DNA from: Lachnospiraceae bacterium
GTDB lineage: Bacteria; Bacillota; Clostridia; Lachnospirales; Lachnospiraceae
Assembly (NCBI GenBank): GCA_021153185.1
Contig: JAGKTY010000027.1
Coordinates: forward strand, 1-31,688
Direction of reading: 5' to 3'
Length of the DNA: 31,688 nucleotides
Shown here: piece after piece, positions 8,286-15,345 of the stretch
Layout: each line of letters begins with the position of its first letter
Numbering within the stretch: position 1 is the stretch's first letter
The notes under the pieces: generated by a model
Databases searched by the model: none
Seen by the model: only the letters and a program-made list of their open reading frames with translations
Told to the model about the DNA's origin: nothing
Position numbers and translations under genes: made by a program

Positions 8286-9141
8286 AATAGCAATTACAAC
8301 AGAGTGTGTAGCGGATCTGCCGAAAGCAGTGCTGCAAAAATATGAAATAGACATCATTTATTTTGACATTGCGACGGAGGGCGGATTGTTCCGCGACACG
8401 GATGAGGTCGATGCCGATAATATCATGGAATATATGATTGACGGTAAGAAAAAGGCGCAGAGCGTCGTTCCGAATGCCAACGAATTTAAAAACTTTTTCA
8501 GAAAAAAATTAGAGGATTACGATGAGGTGATTCATATCTGCATCGGTGCCGGAATCAGTGTCACAGTCGAAAATGCAACGATGGCCAAAACCAAGCTCGG
8601 TATCGACGGCAGACGCATTCATATCATTGACTCACAGTCCCTTTCCGGCGGACAGGGAATTATCGTTATGGAAGCATGCAAATGCAGGGATAATGGCATG
8701 TCGAGTGAAGAAATCATTGCGCATATTGAACAGTACAAGCTCCGCGTGCAGACAACCTTTCTTGCAAACAATGCGGATTATCTGTATTACAACGGAAAAG
8801 TCAGCAAAGCTGTCATGAAACTATGCAAAACACTCCATCTTCATCCTGTGCTTGCGATGAGTGAGAAAGGTCTTGCTCTTAGGTGGATTTACATCGGAAA
8901 TTATGAAAAAGCAGGCATTCGCTATATGAAAAAGCTGCTTGGCAAACATCATAAAATAGATACAAGTGCCTGTATGCTTGTGTATGCCGGATGCAATCAT
9001 GAAATGATTGAGCAGATTAAGACTAGGATGGGAGAAATGGTTCAGTTTGAGCATTTCCTTGAAAATACAGCTTCAGCGACCGTTTCATGTAACTGTGGGC
9101 CTTTGACCTACGGTATTTTGTTTGCACATAAGGGAGAGTAG
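8278..9141 (+). CDS. DegV family protein
   Basis: 287-residue protein with the DegV/FakB fold, whose studied members bind a fatty acid and serve fatty acid kinase. The N-terminus (KIAITTECVADLP) matches the family block usually read as TDSTADLP. Further blocks are QSVVPNANEF (usually TSQPSP), CIGAGISVTVENA (usually SSGLSGTY-SA) and CNCGPLTYGILF (usually H-GPGALG). All three ligand-contact motifs are therefore altered, and I would not assume fatty acid binding. The start is set by AAGGAGG at 8262-8268, 9 bases before the ATG, and overlaps the kinase gene. The position between a hybrid kinase and a receiver gene suggests a signalling role, which is inference. No fatty acid kinase gene is adjacent. 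Confidence 0.82.
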   Translation: MRKIAITTECVADLPKAVLQKYEIDIIYFDIATEGGLFRDTDEVDADNIMEYMIDGKKKAQSVVPNANEFKNFFRKKLEDYDEVIHICIGAGISVTVENATMAKTKLGIDGRRIHIIDSQSLSGGQGIIVMEACKCRDNGMSSEEIIAHIEQYKLRVQTTFLANNADYLYYNGKVSKAVMKLCKTLHLHPVLAMSEKGLALRWIYIGNYEKAGIRYMKKLLGKHHKIDTSACMLVYAGCNHEMIEQIKTRMGEMVQFEHFLENTASATVSCNCGPLTYGILFAHKGE

Positions 9142-9142
9142 C

Positions 9143-9526
9143 ATGAAACACATACTGGTGGTGGACGACAACAAAACAAATTTGATGACGGCCAAGGCTG
9201 CGCTTCAGGAGCAGTACAAGGTGACTGCCGTCCTCATGGGAGTGCAGGCACTAAAGTTTCTCGAAAGCAATATGTGTGATCTGATACTGCTCGATATTGA
9301 TATGCCGCAGATGGATGGCTTTGAAGTGCTTGCCTGCATAAAAGAAATGCAGCTCGAAAACGAGCCGCCGGTTTTGTTTTTGACGGCCAATATGGAACCG
9401 GCGATGCTCGAGCAGTGCATTACAAGCGGCGGAATGGATGTTGTGCTTAAGCCCTTTGTACACAAGGTTCTGCTCTCGCGCATCAGCTATATTTTGGAGT
9501 TGATGGAATATCGCAGGGGAGAGTGA
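9143..9526 (+). CDS. stand-alone response-regulator receiver
   Basis: A 127-residue protein made only of a CheY-like receiver domain. The acidic pocket is D8/D9, the phosphoacceptor D51 (LLDIDMPQMDG), with T81 and K103 in LKPF. No output domain follows. AGGGAGAG at 9130-9137 precedes the ATG, which lies one base after the DegV stop. It is the last gene of the signalling operon and a natural intermediate or sink for phosphoryl groups from the hybrid kinase. That partnership is inferred from position. The sequence resembles CheY/PleD-type receivers more than the Spo0A receiver, so it is probably not a split half of the next gene. Confidence 0.88.
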   Translation: MKHILVVDDNKTNLMTAKAALQEQYKVTAVLMGVQALKFLESNMCDLILLDIDMPQMDGFEVLACIKEMQLENEPPVLFLTANMEPAMLEQCITSGGMDVVLKPFVHKVLLSRISYILELMEYRRGE

Positions 9527-9571
9527 CAAACAAAATACCGGTGTTATTTTATGTGCGCAAACGATACAGGT

Positions 9572-9578
9572 TTCGACA
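9572..9578 (+). promoter_or_regulatory. possible Spo0A box
   Basis: TTCGACA matches the 0A-box core seven for seven and lies about 210 bases upstream of the Spo0A-like gene. A 7-mer is expected about four times by chance in this window on both strands, so support is weak and rests on location. Confidence 0.25.
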
Positions 9579-9597
9579 GAGAAAATTATTATTTTGT

Positions 9598-9627
9598 AAA
9601 AAAGCTTCGCAGTTGTGAGGCTTTTTT
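9598..9627 (+). terminator. intrinsic terminator after the signalling operon
   Basis: A 13-bp stem, AAAAAAGCTTCGC (9598-9610) with GTGAGGCTTTTTT (9615-9627), closes an AGTT loop. The descending arm supplies the T-run. It separates the receiver gene from the Spo0A-like gene. Confidence 0.85.
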
Positions 9628-9787
9628 GTCGCTACGGGAGAAAAATTGCGATGTAAATAGGTTGCAGCTCTTTTTGACATTTCTTATACTTTACGTGTAA
9701 CAAAAAGCAATAAGAATTTGCAGATGAATGTCTGATTCTGATTGAATACCGCGCGGATGTTATAAAACTAGGTTTTTAGGAGGAAAT

Positions 9788-10309
9788 ATGACAGTAGGTA
9801 GCTATGTTGTTACGCCGGATAAAAGTGAAGAAATGTTTACAGTGCTCAGAACACTCGTCAAGGAGAAGGAATCATTTCAGATTGTAATCAGGGTACAGGG
9901 AGATGAATCTGATGAAAACAAAATAGAGGAAATGCAGCACAACGCCGCGCCTAAGGTAAGAGATTTGGAAGGCGATGTCACACAGATGATTCATGAACTC
10001 GGGGTTCCGGCACACATCAAGGGATATCAGTATTTGCGGGAAGCAATTATGATGTCGGTAAATGATGTGGAGATGCTAAGCTGTGTGACAAAGGTATTAT
10101 ATCCGACCATTGCAAAGAAGTACCAGACAACGCCGAGCCGTGTTGAAAGGGCAATCAGGCATGCGATTGAGGTTGCTTTTTCCAGAGGAAAAATGGAAAC
10201 ACTTGATAATATGTTTGGTTACACCGTAAGCGGCGGAAAAGGAAAACCGACGAACTCTGAGTTTATTGCACTCATTGCAGACCGAATCCGTTTGTTATAT
10301 CGAAATTAG
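9788..10309 (+). CDS. Spo0A-type DNA-binding protein lacking the receiver domain
   Basis: 173-residue predicted transcription factor. Residues 66-171 match the Spo0A C-terminal effector domain nearly block for block: IHELGVPAHIKGYQYLREAI, VTKVLYPTIAKKY, the recognition-helix block TTPSRVERAIRHAIEVAF, and FGYTVSGGKGKPTNSEFI. Full Spo0A is about 260 residues with an N-terminal phosphorylated receiver. Here only about 60 residues precede the effector domain. Their first 25 (VGSYVVTPDKSEEMF) resemble the last strand and helix of a receiver, with Thr where the conserved Lys should be. No acceptor Asp exists. The start is firm: AGGAGG at 9778-9783 is 4 bases before the ATG, and the upstream spacer contains a terminator and no receiver remnant that I could find. 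It could bind 0A boxes without phosphorylation, or antagonise Spo0A. Confidence 0.88.
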   Translation: MTVGSYVVTPDKSEEMFTVLRTLVKEKESFQIVIRVQGDESDENKIEEMQHNAAPKVRDLEGDVTQMIHELGVPAHIKGYQYLREAIMMSVNDVEMLSCVTKVLYPTIAKKYQTTPSRVERAIRHAIEVAFSRGKMETLDNMFGYTVSGGKGKPTNSEFIALIADRIRLLYRN

Positions 10310-10335
10310 GAATGGCTAAGAGTTATGAAAAGGTC

Positions 10336-10364
10336 TTTAAAAAGCGGTTAAGTAGTGATATAAT
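10336..10364 (+). promoter_or_regulatory. extended -10 promoter of glgA
   Basis: TATAAT at 10359-10364 is preceded by TG at 10356-10357 (extended -10). A partial -35, TTTAAA, lies at 10336-10341 with a 17-bp spacer. Transcription would begin near 10371, about 30 bases before the glgA start. Confidence 0.65.
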
Positions 10365-10401
10365 AACCCCATACAGTGTAATCACAGGAGGGGTAAGTTA
10401 C

Positions 10402-11847
10402 ATGAAAAAAATATTATATGTTGCTTCGGAAGGTGTACCATTCATTAAGACCGGCGGACTTGCGGACGTTGTTGGTTCATTACCCAAAAACATTGATAAG
10501 AGATATTTTGATGTGCGCGTAATCATGCCGAAATACGCTTGTATGAAACAAGAGTACAAGGACATGATGAAATACAAAACACATTATTATATGGATTTCA
10601 ACTGGAAGAATGAATATGTAGGTGTTTTAGAAGCGAAGGTCAATGGCATTACGTATTATTTCATTGACAATGAGATGTTTTTTAGCGGGTTTAGCATATA
10701 CAGTGACAACGTGATTGATGAGATTACGAAGTTCTCATATTTTTGTAAAGCAGTGTTGTCATCACTTCCGCTTATTGGTTTCAGACCGGATATCATTCAT
10801 TGCCACGATTGGCAGGCAGGTCTTGTACCGGTTTATTTGCATGAGCGTTTCCAGGGGAACGAGTTCTTTCGGGGCATCAAGACAATTATGACCATTCACA
10901 ATCTCAAATTCCAGGGAAAATGGGATGTGAAAACAGTCAAGAGCATTACAGGCCTTCCGGACAGCTTCTTTACAGCTGACAAATTGGAGGCATACAAAGA
11001 TGCGAACCTCTTGAAAGGTGGTATCGTTTATGCGGATGCCATCACAACAGTATCTAATACATATGCGGAAGAGATTAAGACAGCATTCTACGGAGAAGGC
11101 TTAAACGGACTGCTTCAGGCAAGAAGCAATTCCCTTCGCGGTATTGTCAACGGTATTGATTATGATGAATTCAATCCTGCGACAGATAAGAAGATTCCGT
11201 TCCCTTATAACGCGATGAATTTCCGCAAAGAAAAGGTCAAAAACAAACGTGCGCTTCAGGCTGAACTTGGACTCGAACAGGATGATAGGAAGTTCATGAT
11301 TGGTATTGTTTCACGCTTGACCGATCAGAAGGGCTTTGATTTGATTGCCTATATTATGGACGAGTTATGCCAGGAAGATGTGCAGGTTGTTGTACTCGGA
11401 ACAGGAGAAGAACGTTACGAGAATATGTTCCGTCATTTCGACTGGAAATACAATAATAAAGTGTCAGCTAATATTTATTATTCAGACGAATTGTCTCATA
11501 AGATTTATGCTGCTTCAGATGCATTCCTTATGCCGTCGCTGTTTGAGCCGTGTGGACTTAGCCAGCTGATGTCAATGCATTACGGAACACTTCCGATTGT
11601 CCGTGAGACAGGTGGTCTCAAGGATACGGTTGAACCATTCAACGAGTATGAGAGTACCGGAACGGGATTCAGCTTCCGCAATTACAATGCACATGAAATG
11701 CTTGCGACCATTCGTTATGCGAAGTATGTATTTTATCAGCGTAAGAGAGAGTGGAATAAGATGGTTGACCGTGCGATGGCAGCCGACTTCTCATGGAAGG
11801 TTGCTGCAAACAAATACCAGGAGATGTACGATTGGTTGATTGGATAG
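10402..11847 (+). CDS. glgA: glycogen synthase (ADP-glucose, GT5)
   Basis: Transfers glucose from ADP-glucose to a growing alpha-1,4-glucan. The 481-residue protein is the normal length for bacterial GlgA. The N-terminal MKKILYVASEGVPFIKTGGLADVVGSLP carries the KTGGL ADP-glucose motif at residues 16-20. Other family blocks are HCHDWQAGL, TIHNLKFQG, NGIDYDEFNP, SRLTDQKGFDL and the C-terminal EPCGLSQL with the ETGGLKDTV loop. The start is set by AGGAGGGG at 10386-10393, 8 bases before the ATG. An upstream in-frame ATG at 10312 would add 30 residues overlapping the promoter and is not used. No other glg genes are adjacent, so in this window it is a single-gene unit ending at a terminator. Confidence 0.96.
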   Translation: MKKILYVASEGVPFIKTGGLADVVGSLPKNIDKRYFDVRVIMPKYACMKQEYKDMMKYKTHYYMDFNWKNEYVGVLEAKVNGITYYFIDNEMFFSGFSIYSDNVIDEITKFSYFCKAVLSSLPLIGFRPDIIHCHDWQAGLVPVYLHERFQGNEFFRGIKTIMTIHNLKFQGKWDVKTVKSITGLPDSFFTADKLEAYKDANLLKGGIVYADAITTVSNTYAEEIKTAFYGEGLNGLLQARSNSLRGIVNGIDYDEFNPATDKKIPFPYNAMNFRKEKVKNKRALQAELGLEQDDRKFMIGIVSRLTDQKGFDLIAYIMDELCQEDVQVVVLGTGEERYENMFRHFDWKYNNKVSANIYYSDELSHKIYAASDAFLMPSLFEPCGLSQLMSMHYGTLPIVRETGGLKDTVEPFNEYESTGTGFSFRNYNAHEMLATIRYAKYVFYQRKREWNKMVDRAMAADFSWKVAANKYQEMYDWLIG

Positions 11848-11882
11848 GGATACGCTCTATCAACGTGGTTAGCGAACAATAA

Positions 11883-11930
11883 TAGGAGTTTTCGGAGCAG
11901 TATTGCACCGGAAACTCCTACTGTTTATTC
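11883..11930 (+). terminator. terminator after glgA
   Basis: TAGGAGTTTTCGG (11883-11895) pairs with CCGGAAACTCCTA (11908-11920) through one G-T wobble. A moderately T-rich tail (CTGTTTATT) follows. Confidence 0.7.
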
Positions 11931-12162
11931 TGAGATAATCTTTGAAAGTGATTCTGTTTTGATTTTACCTATTTTAAGTTTATAGCATTCCATTTTATGA
12001 ATTACTAATTACTCAATTTGTGTGGAATTTATATTATGTATGAATAATATTCATATTTACTAATAAAATCCATCAAATAATCCGATATTTTCACAAAAGA
12101 GGGAAGGGAAAATCTCATAAAAAGAATGCACAGTTTGTGCCAGGGGATTTAAGGTGTCAAGC
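11931..12162 (+). other. AT-rich intergenic spacer
   Basis: I see no gene here. It is more AT-rich than its neighbours and contains a small inverted repeat, ATGAAT-AAT-ATTCAT, around 12041-12055. No terminal inverted repeat or target-site duplication of a transposon could be recognised. It leads into the broken DUF6431 gene and may be debris of a mobile element. Confidence 0.4.
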
Positions 12163-12731
12163 GTGATTATTATTTCAAAATATCATATTGATGAAAAAGG
12201 AGAAAATTTTACGTAATCAGTGAAGAGGATACCATCTGTCCGTGTTGCGGCAGTGCACTGCGAAAGAGGGATCAGAGGAGAAGGATACAAAAACGAGCCG
12301 GCGGAGGGAAACGCTGGCTTATTATTAATCGGCTGAAATGTTCAAATGAAAAGTGCGGCCGTTTGCATAACGAACTTCCGGATTGTGTAGTTCCCTTTAA
12401 ACATTATAACGGGGGACTGATTGAGGACGTAATTGATGAAAAAATCGGCGTCAATGATATCGAAACGGAGGATTATCCTTGCGAAGCGACAATGAATCAC
12501 TGGAAAGGATGGATGCGTGCGAATGTATCCGTAATCATCGGGCAGATGGAAAAGATAAAGAAGAAGCAGCTCCTGGATTTTGCTATGTTGTTCCCAAAAT
12601 TCAGAGAGGCTTCACTGATGGAACAAACAGAGAAACAGCGGGAGGGGTGGCTGTCGGTTGTGACGCGATTTATCTATAATACCGGGAACAAAATTTCAAT
12701 ATGCAATGATTCTGCACCTACTTTTGTGTGA
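12163..12731 (+). pseudogene. frameshifted DUF6431 zinc-ribbon protein
   Basis: Two pieces in adjacent frames form one protein of about 189 residues. The first runs from GTG 12163 and reads VIIISKYHIDEKGENF, ending at TAA 12214-12216. The second begins at 12210 and reads YVISEEDTICPCCG, ending at 12731. Joining them at the T-run 12207-12210 restores the N-terminus I associate with DUF6431 proteins. A zinc ribbon follows (CPCCG and CSNEKCGR), then HNELPDCVVPFKHY and a C-terminal half containing FIYNTGNK. This family is, from memory, often coded beside transposases in Clostridia; none remains here. One missing T explains the break, but the site also reads A-AAT-TTT in the register of a -1 slippery heptamer. 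AAGG at 12151-12154 could serve GTG 12163. Confidence 0.68.
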
Positions 12732-12888
12732 AAAAAACAGATGAATATGATAGAGTGATGACATTGAAACGTTTCGATAAAACGCTTTTCGGGAATATGG
12801 ATTGGGGTGTCTTCGAATGGTCATTCAATTTTTGTCCGGATGTGTGTTTGCATGGATGGAGTCTTAGCCATAATCTGTAGCCCGACAA

Positions 12889-12959
12889 AGTGTTTTGTTA
12901 CACTTTTTCGTCATCGATATCTTTATGATATTGATGGGAGATTTATGCTGGGCTTTTTT
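12889..12959 (+). other. structured RNA region ending in a T-run, possible terminator
   Basis: An outer stem, AGCCC (12889-12893) with GGGCT (12950s), encloses two inner hairpins. These are AAAGTG/CACTTT around 12897-12906 and CATCGATATC/GATATTGATG around 12913-12936. Six T follow the outer stem. It resembles a multi-helix terminator or leader. CGACAAA near 12893-12899 can alternatively pair with TTTGTCG at 12957-12963, which would exclude the outer stem. It lies between the broken DUF6431 gene and the iorA promoter. Confidence 0.45.
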
Positions 12960-12968
12960 GTCGAATTA

Positions 12969-12977
12969 TGGTAAAAT
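12969..12977 (+). promoter_or_regulatory. extended -10 promoter of iorA
   Basis: TGGTAAAAT is an extended -10 (TG-N-TAAAAT) about 40 bases before the iorA start. No good -35 is seen. TGTCGAA at 12959-12965, just upstream, is a perfect 0A-box core in reverse orientation and could be an operator or chance. Confidence 0.5.
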
Positions 12978-13016
12978 AGTCCTATGTGAAATCGTAACGG
13001 AAGGAGTGTTATTTTT

Positions 13017-14753
13017 TTGAAAAAATTAATGTTGGGCAACGAAGCTGTTGCCCGTGGATTGTATGAGGCGGGGGTAAAAATTGTTTCAAGTTATCCCGGT
13101 ACGCCTTCTACGGAAATTACAGAAATTGCAGCTACATATGATGATATCTATTGTGAGTGGGCACCAAATGAAAAGGTTGCGGCTGAGGTTGCCTTTGGTG
13201 CATCGCTCCGCGGTGCCAGAAGTGCCTGCGCGATGAAACACGTTGGATTAAATGTTGCTGCGGACCCACTTTTTACACTTTCTTATACCGGTGTAAACGG
13301 CGGACTTGTCATGATTGTGGCAGATGATCCGGCCATGCATTCTTCACAGAATGAGCAGGATTCCAGACATTACGCAATCGGTGCAAAGGTTCCGATGCTT
13401 GAGCCGGCTGATTCCATGGAGGCCAAAGAATATGTCAAAGAGGCATATCGCATTTCAGAAGCGTTTGATACACCGGTTTTACTTCGTATGTGCACAAGAA
13501 TCGCACATTCACAGAGCATGGTAGAATGCGCTGAGCGCGTGGAAAAAGAAATCGGTGATTACGAAAAAAATGCGCAGAAATTTATCATGGTTCCTGCAAA
13601 CGCAAAGAAGAGACATCCGTTTGTGGAAGAGAGAATGCAGAAGCTGACAGAGTATGCAGAGCATTCTTTTGTAAACAGAGTGGAAATGGGTGGAAATGAA
13701 ATCGGAATCATTTGTTCCGGTACATGCTACCAGTATGTAAAGGAAGTGTTTGGCGATAGCGTATCTGTCTTAAAGTTAGGCATGGTTAACCCACTTCCGG
13801 TTACCGCAATCAAAGATTTTGCAGCTTCGGTAGAGCAGCTTTATGTCATTGAGGAGCTTGACGGCATCATTGAAAACCATGTCAAATCACTTGGAATTGA
13901 TTGCATCGGCAAAGAGAAATTCTCTCCGATTGGCGAGTTTTCGCAGGCGACAATCAGGGAGGCGTTCGGAAAAGAGATGCCGGCGTTTGTGACTGCTGAC
14001 TCGGCAATACCTGTCCGTCCGCCTGTCATGTGTGCAGGATGTCCGCACAGAGGACTATTTTATACACTTTCAAAGAACAAAATCACAACACTCGGTGATA
14101 TCGGATGCTATACACTTGGAAGTGCGGCACCGCTTTTTGCGATTGATTCCACACTTTGTATGGGTGCGTCCGTATCCGGCATTCATGGCTTTAATAAAGT
14201 GGGTGGAAAAGAGACAGAGAAGAGGACGGTTTGTGTCATCGGTGATTCCACATTTATGCATTCCGGTATGACAGGACTTGTGAATATTGCATACAATTCG
14301 ACAAACTCAACGGTGATTATTCTTGATAACTCCATTACAGGTATGACGGGACATCAGCAGAATCCTACAACAGGCTACAACATCAAAGGTGACCCGGCTG
14401 CGGCAGTGAATTTGGAAGATTTGGTTCGTGCTATCGGAATCAAGAGAGTGCGCGTTGTTGATCCATACAATTTAAAAGAATGCGAAGACGTGATTTTAGA
14501 AGAAATTGCAACAGAAGAGCCATCTGTGATTATTTCAAGAAGACCATGTGTGCTTCTGAAATATGTCAAAGCAAACCCACCGGTTAAGGTCAACAAAGAC
14601 AAGTGTGTCGGCTGTAAAATGTGTCTGAAAATCGGATGCCCGGCTGTCAGCTACAAGGACGGTAAAGCGGTCATTGACACATCACTTTGCGTTGGCTGTG
14701 AAGTGTGCATGCAGATGTGTAAAGTCGGAGCAATTGAAAAGGGAGAAGTGTAA
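13017..14753 (+). CDS. iorA: indolepyruvate:ferredoxin oxidoreductase alpha subunit
   Basis: Oxidatively decarboxylates aromatic 2-oxo acids (indolepyruvate, phenylpyruvate, hydroxyphenylpyruvate) to arylacetyl-CoA, reducing ferredoxin. The 578-residue subunit begins with KKLMLGNEAVARG and the YPGTPSTE block. The thiamine diphosphate motif starts at GD 409-410 and reaches ILDNSITGMTG. The C-terminal ferredoxin domain binds two 4Fe-4S clusters through C530, C533, C536, C541 and C558, C561, C564, C568. The start is TTG 13017: AAGGAG at 13001-13006 is 10 bases before it but 22 before the next ATG (13029), and homologues begin with these residues. The stop overlaps iorB by one base. Confidence 0.95.
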   Translation: MKKLMLGNEAVARGLYEAGVKIVSSYPGTPSTEITEIAATYDDIYCEWAPNEKVAAEVAFGASLRGARSACAMKHVGLNVAADPLFTLSYTGVNGGLVMIVADDPAMHSSQNEQDSRHYAIGAKVPMLEPADSMEAKEYVKEAYRISEAFDTPVLLRMCTRIAHSQSMVECAERVEKEIGDYEKNAQKFIMVPANAKKRHPFVEERMQKLTEYAEHSFVNRVEMGGNEIGIICSGTCYQYVKEVFGDSVSVLKLGMVNPLPVTAIKDFAASVEQLYVIEELDGIIENHVKSLGIDCIGKEKFSPIGEFSQATIREAFGKEMPAFVTADSAIPVRPPVMCAGCPHRGLFYTLSKNKITTLGDIGCYTLGSAAPLFAIDSTLCMGASVSGIHGFNKVGGKETEKRTVCVIGDSTFMHSGMTGLVNIAYNSTNSTVIILDNSITGMTGHQQNPTTGYNIKGDPAAAVNLEDLVRAIGIKRVRVVDPYNLKECEDVILEEIATEEPSVIISRRPCVLLKYVKANPPVKVNKDKCVGCKMCLKIGCPAVSYKDGKAVIDTSLCVGCEVCMQMCKVGAIEKGEV

Positions 14754-15325
14754 TGGAGACAGTAAATGTTATGATTGTTGGTGTAGGTGGACAGGGAAGT
14801 TTGCTTGCGAGTAAGCTTCTTGGTAAGCTCCTCACGAACGAAGGATATGATGTAAAAGTTAGCGAAGTGCACGGAATGAGCCAGCGTGGCGGTTCGGTTG
14901 TTACATATGTAAGATACGGCGATAAAGTATATTCGCCAATCGTGACAGAGGGAGAAGCAGATTTCATCGTTTCTTTTGAAAAAATTGAGGCTGCCAGATA
15001 TGCAAATTGTCTCAAAAAAGACGGTAAGATTATCGTGAATTTGCAGTCAATCGATCCAATGCCGGTGATTATCGGTGATGCGGCATATCCGGAAACTGTT
15101 CTTGATGAACTTAAGGCAAAAGGTCTGTTTGTAGATGGTATTAATGCTTATGAGCTTGCAAGTCAGGCCGGAAACGGCAAGTCGACAAACATCGTTTTGA
15201 TGGGTAGAATGGCGAAGTATCTTGATATCAGTTACGACAAATGGATTCAGGCGATCAAAGATTCCGTTAAGCCGCAGTTCGTTGACGTCAACGTAAAGGC
15301 TTTTGAAATGGGTTACAATTACTAA
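14753..15325 (+). CDS. iorB: indolepyruvate:ferredoxin oxidoreductase beta subunit
   Basis: Small subunit (190 residues) of the same complex, in the 2-oxoacid oxidoreductase gamma-type fold. Recognisable blocks are the N-terminal VNVMIVGVGGQGSLLASKLL (residues 4-23), then VSEVHGMSQRGGSVVTYVRYG and the FEKIEAARY helix. Its start codon shares one base with the iorA stop, which implies coupled translation and equal subunit supply. Full length for the family. Confidence 0.95.
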   Translation: METVNVMIVGVGGQGSLLASKLLGKLLTNEGYDVKVSEVHGMSQRGGSVVTYVRYGDKVYSPIVTEGEADFIVSFEKIEAARYANCLKKDGKIIVNLQSIDPMPVIIGDAAYPETVLDELKAKGLFVDGINAYELASQAGNGKSTNIVLMGRMAKYLDISYDKWIQAIKDSVKPQFVDVNVKAFEMGYNY

Positions 15326-15345
15326 AAGAAAAGAGAGGGTTAGGA

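Noticed and set aside
9560..9590. TTTCGACAG resembling the 5' end of tmRNA
   Set aside because: No tRNA-like 3' acceptor, tag-peptide frame or CCA end is found downstream; only the 7-bp 0A-like core remains.
9143..10309. Receiver gene plus Spo0A effector gene as one split spo0A
   Set aside because: The receiver resembles CheY/PleD-type domains rather than Spo0A. A terminator and a 261-base spacer lie between, and the effector has its own strong ribosome-binding site.
12758..12880. 40-codon frame between the broken DUF6431 gene and iorA
   Set aside because: No ribosome-binding site, no recognisable motif, and it runs up to the structured terminator-like region. Possibly remnant DNA of the same element.
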